Source: Paracoccus binzhouensis
GTDB taxonomy: Bacteria; Pseudomonadota; Alphaproteobacteria; Rhodobacterales; Rhodobacteraceae
Length of the DNA: 64,000 nucleotides
Assembly (NCBI RefSeq): GCF_016446475.1
Contig: NZ_JAEHFP010000001.1
Span: 62,001 to 126,000, forward strand
Direction of reading: 5' to 3'
Positions 43,127-50,789 of the stretch are shown here, piece after piece. Numbering within the stretch: position 1 is the first letter of the stretch; every line of letters starts with the position of its first letter. Under the pieces are notes generated by a model. The model ran no database searches. It saw only the letters and a program-made list of their open reading frames with translations, and had not been told where the DNA came from. Made by a program: the position numbers and the translations under genes.

Positions 43127-43750
43127 TTACTGCGCCCAGCTCGGCCGACCGGCGGCGCCGGGGGCGGAGGCGGGCTGGGTGTGCTGGGTGGCCGTGGTTG
43201 GCTGCTGCGGGGCGTGGCCCTGCGCCGGGGCGGGGGCGAACTGCGGCGCGACCGCGCCCATCAGCGCGGCGTAGTCGCGATGGTCGGGCGTGACGGCGGC
43301 GCGGATCTCGTTCTTGTCCTCGCCGTTGGTGTCGGTGCCGATGTCGATACGAGCGATGAACTCAACGCCGTCGAGATCGCCGAACCCGTTGATCCGGCGG
43401 CGCGCCTGCGCCTCGGGCGAGTTGTCCTTGTCCGACACGCCGCGCGCCGAGTTGAGGATGCCGCGGATCAGGCCGCGCCCCATGTTGGCCCAGTCCGGGC
43501 CCTTGGGGCTGTAGAGACCGATCAGCGACCAGATCTTGCGCCGGGCATAGGGCCCCTCGAGCACCGTATATTCGACGTCAAGATAGACGGCGCCGGTGGC
43601 GGCGCGGCGCGCCCAGCCGCCGGTCCAGCCCTGCGAGGGGTCGTCGTAGCCGCCGGGCCGCAGTGAGGCCCGCACCTTGGCGAGCGTGCCCTTCGGGATG
43701 ACGTTGGTGTTGGATTGGGCGGAGTTGAAGTCGTTCCAGGGTCCGGACAT
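43127..43750 (-). CDS. Early phage protein, possible ssDNA-binding
   Basis: The 207-aa protein MSGPWNDFNSAQSNTNVIPKGTLAKVRASLRPGG contains GAVYLDVEYTVLEGPYARRKIWSLIGL and a Gln/Pro/Ala-rich C-terminal tail ending RPSWAQ. A beta-rich core with a flexible tail, and the position between a Sak4-like ATPase and a helicase, fit a single-strand DNA-binding protein. No motif proves this. A 77-bp leader repeat precedes the gene. Confidence 0.65.
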   Translation of the reverse strand: MSGPWNDFNSAQSNTNVIPKGTLAKVRASLRPGGYDDPSQGWTGGWARRAATGAVYLDVEYTVLEGPYARRKIWSLIGLYSPKGPDWANMGRGLIRGILNSARGVSDKDNSPEAQARRRINGFGDLDGVEFIARIDIGTDTNGEDKNEIRAAVTPDHRDYAALMGAVAPQFAPAPAQGHAPQQPTTATQHTQPASAPGAAGRPSWAQ

Positions 43751-43760
43751 TGCGCGGCTC

Positions 43761-43837
43761 CTTTCAGTTGGAGGGTGGGACGCGCAGCGGCGTCAGTGGG
43801 GAAAAGCCACCCCGGCGACCGGATCGGGACACCGGGC
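43761..43837 (-). repeat. 77-bp leader repeat, copy A
   Basis: This segment and 45266-45342 share a 77-bp layout. Common blocks include GGTGGCTTTTCCC (minus strand), GTCCCGA-C-CCGGTC and CCCTCCAAC-GAAAG. Each copy sits between a stop codon and a point about 10 bp before the next start. A promoter, attenuator or antitermination site is likely. Confidence 0.6.
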
Positions 43838-43851
43838 GTGGCGCGGTGCGC

Positions 43852-44727
43852 TCAGCCATGGCCGGGCTCCTGCGCGGGGGCGGGATCGGCCGGGGTCACC
43901 GGCGGCCAGGTCAGGCGTTCGGCGGCAGGCGCTGCAGGGCGCTGGATCTTCTCCATCAGCCGGCCGAGATGCGGGGCCTCGACCCTGTCGAGGCGGCCCG
44001 AGCGGTCCTTTGCCGGAAAGCCCCAGGGGTTCAGCGTCTGGCAGACGAACGCGCGCTGCGGCTGGCCGCCGGGGTCCGGGATGTCGGCCATGGTGATGAC
44101 CTGATCCACGATGCCCGGCAGTTCGAGCCCGGTCTTGCTGCCGTCGATCTGCGGCTGGAAGACCTTGCGATTGAAGTCGTCGAGCCGCTCGTCGAGGATG
44201 CCCACGAACCAGACATGCTTGCCGCGCGTGTGCTGCAGGTGGGTCAGCCAGCCGATCATCTCGCGGCCATGCAGACCGTAGGCGCCGCGGATGTCGGGCT
44301 TGCCGGTCTTCTCGGAGAACGCCTCGGGCTGGCCGCGGCACCACTGGAAGCAGAGCCGCCCCGCAACGGTGATCGAGTCAATGAAGACGGTCTCGTATTT
44401 CCCGATCACCGCCGGATCGCCGTAGCGCCCGCAGACCTCGTCGAAATGCGACTGGCTGTAGGGCTGGTCCTCACGCAGCGCCGGATTCGGCCCGCCGATG
44501 AACACCGCGAAATCCCGGCATTCCTTCCAGGTGCGGGGCCGGAGCGTGTCGATCTCCAGCCCCTCGACCGCCAGGTCGCCAGCTTCGAGATCGAGGAAGA
44601 GCGTGGTCGAGGCGTTCAGCGTCCAGAGCAGGCTGGTCTTGCCGATGCCGGACCGGCCGAAGATGACGCCCTTGATGCCCTTGCGTTGCGCGAGCCGTTC
44701 GTCGGCGCCGATGATGGGAAGGGCCAT
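43852..44727 (-). CDS. Sak4-like RecA-type ATPase
   Basis: The 291-aa protein has Walker A FGRSGIGKTSLLW, LFLDLEAGDLAVEG, and Walker B ETVFIDSITVAGR, followed by GRE...HLQHTRGKHVWFVGI. This is the layout of phage AAA_24/Sak4 recombinases, minimal RecA-like proteins that act with ssDNA-binding protein in strand annealing. The start shares a base with the stop of the 98-aa gene upstream. Confidence 0.85.
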   Translation of the reverse strand: MALPIIGADERLAQRKGIKGVIFGRSGIGKTSLLWTLNASTTLFLDLEAGDLAVEGLEIDTLRPRTWKECRDFAVFIGGPNPALREDQPYSQSHFDEVCGRYGDPAVIGKYETVFIDSITVAGRLCFQWCRGQPEAFSEKTGKPDIRGAYGLHGREMIGWLTHLQHTRGKHVWFVGILDERLDDFNRKVFQPQIDGSKTGLELPGIVDQVITMADIPDPGGQPQRAFVCQTLNPWGFPAKDRSGRLDRVEAPHLGRLMEKIQRPAAPAAERLTWPPVTPADPAPAQEPGHG

Positions 44728-45023
44728 CACTGGCCCTCCTTCTTCATCACCGCCGTGGCGGCGCGATCTGCGCCGATGCACCCCGCCTCGCGGGCGAGCT
44801 TGTAGAGGCGCTTCAGCGCGTCGGCGCGGCGGTAGGCGGCCGTGCTCTCGCGCTCCGCCTCCACGATGGCGAAGGCGATCTCGTCGACGGTCGCCTCGAT
44901 GACAGGCAGCGGCTCGCGCGGCTCGTCACTGGCTCGCTGCGGGAAGGCGATGGTTTCGGGGAGGTCTTCGAGAGCGTAGCTCGCCTTGCGAAGACGGGTG
45001 ATGTCGTCCGGCTGGTCCGGCAT
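44727..45023 (-). CDS. 98-aa early phage protein, unknown
   Basis: MPDQPDDITRLRKASYALEDLPETIAFPQ continues into a helical region (EATVDEIAFAIVEAERESTAAYRRADALKRLYKLAREAG, in part) and ends VMKKEGQ. The start at 45023 has GGAG at 7 bp. An alternative ATG at 45062 (MRLLDHLISRRKA) shares a base with the upstream stop and would add 13 residues. Function unknown. Confidence 0.72.
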   Translation of the reverse strand: MPDQPDDITRLRKASYALEDLPETIAFPQRASDEPREPLPVIEATVDEIAFAIVEAERESTAAYRRADALKRLYKLAREAGCIGADRAATAVMKKEGQ

Positions 45024-45061
45024 GGCTTTTCTCCGTGAGATGAGGTGATCGAGGAGGCGCA

Positions 45062-45256
45062 TCACGCGGCCTCGCGGACGTCGGGCGCGGGCTCGGCGAC
45101 GTAGATCGCCAAGAGCGGCGTCCCGTCGGCGTGGGCGCCGGCGTCCTCGATCTGATAGTTGCGGTTGGGCTCGCAGACCTCGGTCAGTTCCCAGCGGCGA
45201 TAGAGCCCCGGAAGACGCCTGAAATCCTCGAGCGACAGATCGGCAGTGCGGTTCAT
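45062..45256 (-). CDS. 64-aa early phage protein, unknown
   Basis: MNRTADLSLEDFRRLPGLYRRWELTEVCEPNRNY is followed by GTPLLAIYVAEPAPDV. It is compact and probably mostly beta strand at its end. It lies 10 bp below the copy-B leader repeat. Tight spacing with the next gene supports expression. No family recognised. Confidence 0.68.
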   Translation of the reverse strand: MNRTADLSLEDFRRLPGLYRRWELTEVCEPNRNYQIEDAGAHADGTPLLAIYVAEPAPDVREAA

Positions 45257-45265
45257 GCGTGTCTG

Positions 45266-45342
45266 CTTTCGGTTGGAGGGAAGGCGCTCGGGGCGCTCGA
45301 ATGGGAAAAGCCACCGGCGAGACCGGCTCGGGACATCGGCTC
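45266..45342 (-). repeat. 77-bp leader repeat, copy B
   Basis: This is the second copy of the 43761-43837 element. It lies between the sigma-like gene stop (45341) and the 64-aa gene start (45256). Shared blocks are GGTGGCTTTTCCC, the GCCGGT/CCGG hairpin-like part and CCCTCCAACCGAAAG on the minus strand. Confidence 0.6.
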
Positions 45343-46063
45343 AGGGGATTTCCTGGAGGGCGTCGTGCAGCCGGCGCATCGCGCGCTGGTACCGCTTGCG
45401 AGCGGCGGCCTCGGTCAGCCCCAGTTCGACGGCGATCTCGGCCTGGGAGAAGCCCTCGATCGCCACGCGGATCACCAGCAGGGCGTCGTCGCCGAGCAGC
45501 TTCCGCACGGCGCCGTTCAGCTGTGCGTACCCGGCCGCGCCGATCCCGCTGTCGCCGCTGTCCGCCACCTCGTCGGGATCGGCGCCTCTGGCGAGATGTT
45601 CGCGCGCCTGGTCGCGCTGGCGGGCGCGGATCATGTCGCGCTCCACGTTGCGCAGCACCGTGGCCGCGATCCAGTTGACGCGGCCGAGGTCGAGGCCGCG
45701 CACTGCCTCGGTCGTGCGCCCCAGCACGTCGGAGGCGACCTCGTCGGCGGTGCCGATCCTGCGCCAGATCGACCGGCGCCGGATGGCGTCGAGGCCGGGC
45801 CAGAGCGCCAGCAACAGCACCGTCAGGGCGCAGTCGGACGTGGGCCCGTCGCCCTGCGCCGCCCCGACCAGCGCGGCGAGGATCACGTTCTTCCGGGCCG
45901 GATCGCCGGTCGTGCGATGCAGCCCGTCCAGCAGGGCCGCCGGATCCCGGAACGGTGTGAGGGCAGCCTGCGCACGCCGGACGGCGTCGAAACTGCGCTG
46001 GAAGTGAAGGTTGGAAGAAGAATGCATGAGGTGATCACGGATCTCGTGCCACGCGAAGGACAT
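45341..46063 (-). CDS. Sigma-70-like phage transcription factor
   Basis: The 240-aa protein has a middle helix set (GRVNWIAATVLRNVERDMIRARQRDQAREH) like sigma region 2. The C-terminal region-4 helix-turn-helix is GFSQAEIAVELGLTEAAARKRYQRAMRRLHDAL. It could redirect RNA polymerase to phage promoters, or be a degenerate sigma used as an activator. The start is uncertain: ATG 46063 lies directly under a 10-bp stem hairpin, and ATG 46027 (MHSSSNLHFQ) is an alternative. Its first codons are inside the 116-bp repeat. Confidence 0.75.
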   Translation of the reverse strand: MSFAWHEIRDHLMHSSSNLHFQRSFDAVRRAQAALTPFRDPAALLDGLHRTTGDPARKNVILAALVGAAQGDGPTSDCALTVLLLALWPGLDAIRRRSIWRRIGTADEVASDVLGRTTEAVRGLDLGRVNWIAATVLRNVERDMIRARQRDQAREHLARGADPDEVADSGDSGIGAAGYAQLNGAVRKLLGDDALLVIRVAIEGFSQAEIAVELGLTEAAARKRYQRAMRRLHDALQEIP

Positions 46064-46154
46064 CGGACGCCTGCCTTGCGGCCAGGCGTCCGGCGCCTTC
46101 TCGTGGCCAGGTCAGGACGTCGCGCGTCTCTGCGATTTCAGGGTGTTGGGTGAA
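46039..46154. repeat. 116-bp perfect direct repeat, right copy
   Basis: This is identical to 1136-1251. Here it is in its natural place: the first eight codons of the sigma-like gene and the whole spacer up to 9 bp from the Com-like stop. It contains the hairpin CGGACGCCTG / CAGGCGTCCG (46064-46092). Confidence 0.95.
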
Positions 46155-46162
46155 AGCGCGTG

Positions 46163-46408
46163 TCAGCGCGCGGGTGCGGTCGCGTTGTTCAGCGTGCCGC
46201 AGCCCCGACAGGTGGCCTGCACCGGGAAGCCCACGAGATACTCGTGCCCCCGCGCGAAGCGCAGGTGCATGCGGCCGTCCCGGCAGACGCCGAGCAGCTT
46301 GTCACAGCGCGTGCAGCGCCATTCCGAGTTGTGGGTGGTGGGCTTGGTCTTCGCGGCGCCGGACCAGCTCGTCTGGGCTGCCTGGCGCGGGGGGAAGGGA
46401 GTCGGCAT
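46163..46408 (-). CDS. Com-like zinc-finger regulator
   Basis: The 81-aa protein has CTRCDKLLGVCRDGRMHLRFARG and TCRGCGTLN, two C-x2-C pairs making one zinc site. This resembles Com of phage Mu, which activates translation of the mom DNA-modification gene by binding mRNA. Here two methyltransferases lie downstream in the same direction, so a similar role is possible but unproven. It is the first gene of the minus-strand early block. Confidence 0.8.
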   Translation of the reverse strand: MPTPFPPRQAAQTSWSGAAKTKPTTHNSEWRCTRCDKLLGVCRDGRMHLRFARGHEYLVGFPVQATCRGCGTLNNATAPAR

Positions 46409-46450
46409 CGGGGTGCTCCTCTGACTGAGTGAGCACCCCCATTGGCCGAC

Positions 46451-46500
46451 AGAATCATCGACCGTCTAACCCCCCAATCATCGACGGTTCATCGACGGGG
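46451..46500. promoter_or_regulatory. Three direct copies of TCATCGACSG before early genes
   Basis: AATCATCGACCGT, AATCATCGACGGT and TTCATCGACGGG lie in 50 bp upstream of the Com-like gene. The region also follows the 704-codon gene. Repeated, spaced copies suggest a repressor or activator binding site controlling the early promoter. Confidence 0.45.
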
Positions 46501-46532
46501 CGGTTGCACGCCCGGCATGGATCGAGGAGAGA

Positions 46533-48647
46533 TCAGTTTGTCTTCAACCCCCACCAAGACTGGCCGAGGTCTTCGATGTAGTCTTGGAAGATCGGCCACC
46601 GCTTTTTTCCAAGCATCTGCTGGATGCCGGTCGACTTCGAACCGTCGATGAGATCGCGGGTCTTCACCCCGGGTAGACCTTTCTTCTTCGCGTCGACCAG
46701 CAGCCGGAAACAGTGGACCTGCTGCTCGCTGAACAAAGGCAACTCCGGCTTTCCGGGCACGTGAAGTGTTCCTGACTCCCCATCCGCGTTTTCCACGAGG
46801 GTCAGGGCCGTGCCGCCGAGCGCAAGTCCGAGGTTCGAACGGAAGAAAGTCTGGACGAAGCTCTTATCGAGGCTGGCAAATCCTGCCGAGCCATCGATGG
46901 CCCGGGGAAGGGTCATGATGAGGTTCGCGGCGATGCATTTACAGCCGGGATCCTTCCCGCAGAACACGATGCCGGGGCCCGCTCCGGATCGCATGCGCAA
47001 TTGGACCTCGGCATCCACGAACCACTTCTGTTCGCCCAATCCGCGCGCGAGGTAGCAGGGAACATCTTTTCCATCGATGGACATGCTGCCGATGAAGAAG
47101 AGCCTCGTTGTGATCTCTTGCTTCCCCTGAATTGACAGCACGCTCTGCAGAGCCTCGATGATCCGCTGCTCGAGCCATTCCGTGCTGATGGCATAGAGCA
47201 TCCGGTCCTTCGCTGGTGGTACGTCTTCGTCGTCGAAGTCGTCGATCACGCTGTCATCGACGTCCTTGCGCACGATCAGCTTGGCCTCGACGAGGCGATC
47301 CGGGTCGCTTTTCCTCTCCGAGAAGAATGTTGCGGGGACTGTGTCTTCCCCTCGGTCATGCAGTTCCAGCAGCAAGGGGAGGAAGTCGCCGAGCTCGCCG
47401 GAGCTGAGGTCTCGGAAGGGATGCTGGATCTTCCACTCGGTGAGAAGCGTCCGCCCCAGCCTGCGAAGCTCGGGATCGGGATCGCTGAGCAGGCTGCAGC
47501 GGTTACGGTCGGAGATCGTGATCTCCAGGAGGGACGGAGGGTCGGATTCCTGGCGCCGGTAGCGCACCGCGATGACGGCTCGGGAGATCCCCGACGCGCG
47601 CTGAAGTACGCGGGCGGGCGCCAGGTAGCTTTGCGCTGTCTTCTCGATCTCGTCGCCAAACGGGACAGAAAGACGAAGCCTTTGCTTCCACCTGGCGAGG
47701 CGCACCTCGATTTCGACGAGCGCAGTCTTGTCCACGAGGAACCCGGGCACGGCAGGTGGGTCAAGCGTGAGCGTCCTGAAGAACTGCGAAAGATCGTAAT
47801 TCACCCACGTCAGCGGCTTCGTCGATACATCGTGCCCCAGGACCTCGGTTGCAAAACACTCAGAAACCAACGCGCGCTCTGGGGCTGTATCAGCACAAAT
47901 CTCGATCCTTTGTTCCACAGGGGTGTAGATCAGCAGAACTTCCTTTTGCGGTCGCAGAAAGCGAAGGCGCCTGCCTCCATTGTCGAGATGTTCGGGAATA
48001 CCTGTGATGTCCTTTGGAATCCGGATAATCACCAGAACCGACGGCTTGTACGCTTCCGTGGCCGGGAGGTCGACGACGCTCATTCCACAATCTACGGAAA
48101 GCTTGAGGCGCAACCGCACAGCAGCGAGGAGTTTCTCCTTCGGTATCGCGTTTGCGTCCACCGGCTTGGGGTGCTCGAGATCCACATCGAATGCGCTGTA
48201 CAGCTTTCCATCTCGCCATAGGCGTGCATTTCGGAAGCTCACGGCGTCATCGAATGCCCGACGATGATGAGCGTGAACGTGTAGTGCGACGGCCAACTCA
48301 CCAAGCTGAGTGAACGCAGCTTCGTACTCCTCGTTGGAGAGTTCCTCTTCGGCAATCACCTTGAGAGCGGACGGGCCCTTTCCGTTCGTCAAAAGTAAAA
48401 CGCGTTGCGCCTCGATTTCGACAGGAAGCGTGACCTCCGGTTTCATGTCGTTGATCGCTGCGATCACCGCATTTCGGCTCTCTTCGTTGTCTTCTTCTTC
48501 GAGGGGCTGAAAAGGTTCAGCGATCTCCGAGGCAATCGCAACGAAATTCTCATCGTCCTGAAAAAAGAAGCCCCGAAGCGATTCGGGTGATGCGTTCTCA
48601 ATTACTGTCTGAAGGGACCGCAAGCTACGTTTCGATGAAGGGGCCAT
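46533..48647 (-). CDS. Large protein of unknown family in cargo position
   Basis: The 704-aa soluble protein begins MAPSSKRSLRSLQTVIENASPESLRGFFF. No domain is recognised. Visible features: an acidic N-terminus, a basic/His-rich stretch ALHVHAHHRRAFDD, beta-rich middle segments, a Cys/Lys-containing VFCGKDPGCKCIAAN, and a C-terminal part (QVHCFRLLVDAKKKGLPGVKTRDLIDGS) like a small wHTH. Base composition looks lower in G+C than its neighbours. It lies between early genes and the recombinase cassette, a usual site for lysogenic cargo. Defence or host interaction is possible. GAGAGGA precedes the ATG. Confidence 0.8.
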   Translation of the reverse strand: MAPSSKRSLRSLQTVIENASPESLRGFFFQDDENFVAIASEIAEPFQPLEEEDNEESRNAVIAAINDMKPEVTLPVEIEAQRVLLLTNGKGPSALKVIAEEELSNEEYEAAFTQLGELAVALHVHAHHRRAFDDAVSFRNARLWRDGKLYSAFDVDLEHPKPVDANAIPKEKLLAAVRLRLKLSVDCGMSVVDLPATEAYKPSVLVIIRIPKDITGIPEHLDNGGRRLRFLRPQKEVLLIYTPVEQRIEICADTAPERALVSECFATEVLGHDVSTKPLTWVNYDLSQFFRTLTLDPPAVPGFLVDKTALVEIEVRLARWKQRLRLSVPFGDEIEKTAQSYLAPARVLQRASGISRAVIAVRYRRQESDPPSLLEITISDRNRCSLLSDPDPELRRLGRTLLTEWKIQHPFRDLSSGELGDFLPLLLELHDRGEDTVPATFFSERKSDPDRLVEAKLIVRKDVDDSVIDDFDDEDVPPAKDRMLYAISTEWLEQRIIEALQSVLSIQGKQEITTRLFFIGSMSIDGKDVPCYLARGLGEQKWFVDAEVQLRMRSGAGPGIVFCGKDPGCKCIAANLIMTLPRAIDGSAGFASLDKSFVQTFFRSNLGLALGGTALTLVENADGESGTLHVPGKPELPLFSEQQVHCFRLLVDAKKKGLPGVKTRDLIDGSKSTGIQQMLGKKRWPIFQDYIEDLGQSWWGLKTN

Positions 48648-48774
48648 CACTTCCTCTCGCTAAAGACGCCAAGGCAACTATAAGCGCAGCATCCCGCAGG
48701 GGCACTCGCCCATCAATAGATTTTCTCCCGCTCCGACATGGGGCTGTCCCATCGGCAGCCGTCAGGTGGCTTTT

Positions 48775-48797
48775 GATCGGTAACAGCACCACCGATC
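48775..48797. promoter_or_regulatory. Inverted repeat upstream of recombinase cassette
   Basis: GATCGGT-aacagcacc-ACCGATC is a perfect 7-bp inverted repeat ending 14 bp before the first cassette gene. ATGGG/CCCAT arms lie about 25 bp further upstream. It may be an operator for the divergent promoters of the recombinase operon and the 704-codon gene. Confidence 0.45.
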
Positions 48798-48811
48798 ACG
48801 GGTACCAAGAC

Positions 48812-49015
48812 ATGAAGCGCCCCAATCCGCTCACGCCCGACCAGATGACGCCCGCAGAGCGCCGCACCGAGCTGTGCGGCCTGCTGGCGCTCGGGCTGGT
48901 TCGGTTGCGGATGCGGGAGACGGGCGAAGTATATGACGATACCGGAGAAAGTTGCCTACACTATCCGCCCGACCAATGCCGTCATGCAACTCCAACTTGC
49001 CGGAGAAATGCATGA
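48812..49015 (+). CDS. 67-aa protein of the recombinase cassette
   Basis: MKRPNPLTPDQMTPAERRTELCGLLALGLVRLRMRETGE is a small helical protein. A similar ORF often precedes DUF2924 genes in alphaproteobacterial prophages (from memory). Its stop overlaps the DUF2924 start (ATGA), which supports a real coding gene. Function unknown. Confidence 0.75.
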   Translation: MKRPNPLTPDQMTPAERRTELCGLLALGLVRLRMRETGEVYDDTGESCLHYPPDQCRHATPTCRRNA

Positions 49016-49467
49016 ACAAACCCGACCCCATCCCCGCGCGCCTGGCCGCGCTCAAGACAACTTCAACGCCCGACTTGAAGAAGCAGTGGCGCGATCTGTT
49101 CGACAGCGAACCGCCGCCGTTCAACAGGCGCTACCTCGAAAGCCGCATCGCCTATCGCATCCAGGAACTGGCCTATGGCGGGCTGAAGCCCGAAACGGTC
49201 CGGCGGCTGGAGCGGCTGGGCGAGAAACTGGACGGCGGCGACAGGACGAAGCGCAGCCTACGCGCCGACCGTGACCGCCCGATCACCGGCACGCGGCTGC
49301 TGCGCGAGTGGCAGGGCGTCGAGCAGATCGTCACCGTCACCGCCGAAGGCTTCGAATGGCAGGGGCGCCCCTACAAGTCGCTGTCCGCCATCGCGCGGGC
49401 CATCACCGGGACGCGGTGGAACGGCTGGGTGTTCTTCGGACTCAAGAACCACAGGGGGCGGACATGA
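49012..49467 (+). CDS. DUF2924 protein
   Basis: The 151-aa protein MNKPDPIPARLAALKTTSTPDLKKQWRDLFDSEPPPFNRRYLESRIAYRIQELAYGGL (in part) is followed by GTRLLREWQGVEQIVTV and ITGTRWNGWVFFGL. This is clearly DUF2924. Members are found directly upstream of large serine recombinases and may help DNA binding or regulate recombination. It overlaps both neighbours by 4 bp. Confidence 0.9.
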   Translation: MNKPDPIPARLAALKTTSTPDLKKQWRDLFDSEPPPFNRRYLESRIAYRIQELAYGGLKPETVRRLERLGEKLDGGDRTKRSLRADRDRPITGTRLLREWQGVEQIVTVTAEGFEWQGRPYKSLSAIARAITGTRWNGWVFFGLKNHRGRT

Positions 49468-50789
49468 CGAAGCCGCCCGAAAAATCGAAGCTCGTCCGCA
49501 AGCTGCGGTGTGCCGTCTACACCCGTAAATCGTCTGAGGAAGGGCTGGAGCAGGAGTTCAATTCGCTCCACGCCCAGCGCGAGGCCTGCGAGGCGTATAT
49601 CGCCAGCCAGCGATCCGAGGGCTGGGTGCTGGTCCGCGATCAGTATGACGACGGCGGCATCTCCGGCGGCACGCTGGAACGGCCCGGTCTTCAGCGGCTG
49701 GTCGAAGACATCGAGGACGGGCTGGTCGACGTGGTGGTGGTCTACAAGATCGACCGCCTCAGCCGCTCGCTGGCCGACTTCGCCAAGCTGGTCGAGGTGT
49801 TCGACCGGAACGGCGTGACCTTCGTCTCGGTCACCCAGTCGTTCAACACGACCACGTCCATGGGGCGACTGACGCTGAACATCCTGCTGTCCTTCGCCCA
49901 GTTCGAGCGCGAGGTTACGGCCGAACGAATCCGCGACAAGGTCGCCGCCAGTCGAAAGAAGGGCATGTGGATGGGCGGGGTGCCGCCTTACGGCTACCGC
50001 GTCGAGAACCGGAAGCTGGTCATCGACGACGAGAGCGCCGCGCATGTGCGCTGGATCTTCGCGCAATTCCTCGAGATCGGGTCCTGCACGGAACTGGCGC
50101 GGGAGGTCGGCGCGCGCGGCCTCCGGACGCCGCGCGGCAACCGGATCGACAAGAAATACATCTACCGCATGCTCAGCAACCGCGCCTACATCGGCGAGGC
50201 GGTCCACAAAGGCGACAGCTATCCCGGCGAGCACGACGCCATCATCGATCCCGAGATTTGGGACCGCGTCCACGCCATCCTGCAGGAGAGCCCGCGCAAG
50301 CGCGCCGCGCGCACCCGCGCCGACACGCCCGCGCTGCTGAAGGGGCTGCTGTTCGGGCCCGATGGCGCCGCTTTCTCACCGACCCACACCCGCAAGGGCG
50401 ACAGGCTCTACCGCTACTACGTCAGCCAGACCGTGCTGAAGCACGGCGCTGGAGCCTGCCCTGTAGGCCGCGTACCTGCCGCGGAGATCGAGGGCGCCGT
50501 CATAGACCAGCTCCGCGCCGTGTTCCGCCAGCCGGAGATCGTGGCGGGGACGTGGAAGGCGGCGCGTGCCTACGCCGAAGATATCTCCGAGGCCGACGCA
50601 CGCGCGGCCTTGCAACAGCTCGACCCGCTGTGGGACGAACTCTTCCCCGCCGAGCAGGCGCGCATTGTCACGCTGCTGGTCGAGCGCGTCGATATCGGCA
50701 CGAACGGGCTCAACTTCCGGCTCCGGATGGACGGCCTCGGAGGGCTCGCGCGCGAGATGCTGTCTGGCAGCATCGGAGCAGCGGCATGA
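49464..50789 (+). CDS. Large serine recombinase (integrase)
   Basis: The 441-aa protein has a resolvase domain with catalytic Ser23 in VYTRKSSEEG, then YKIDRLSRSLADFAKL and the E-helix region FAQFEREVTAERIRDK. The recombinase domain (GVPPYGYRVENRKL, NRAYIGEAVHKG) follows, and a short C-terminal coil. It probably integrates and excises the prophage by serine chemistry. The zinc-ribbon cysteines of many large serine integrases are not evident. It overlaps the next gene (ATGA). Confidence 0.93.
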   Translation: MTKPPEKSKLVRKLRCAVYTRKSSEEGLEQEFNSLHAQREACEAYIASQRSEGWVLVRDQYDDGGISGGTLERPGLQRLVEDIEDGLVDVVVVYKIDRLSRSLADFAKLVEVFDRNGVTFVSVTQSFNTTTSMGRLTLNILLSFAQFEREVTAERIRDKVAASRKKGMWMGGVPPYGYRVENRKLVIDDESAAHVRWIFAQFLEIGSCTELAREVGARGLRTPRGNRIDKKYIYRMLSNRAYIGEAVHKGDSYPGEHDAIIDPEIWDRVHAILQESPRKRAARTRADTPALLKGLLFGPDGAAFSPTHTRKGDRLYRYYVSQTVLKHGAGACPVGRVPAAEIEGAVIDQLRAVFRQPEIVAGTWKAARAYAEDISEADARAALQQLDPLWDELFPAEQARIVTLLVERVDIGTNGLNFRLRMDGLGGLAREMLSGSIGAAA

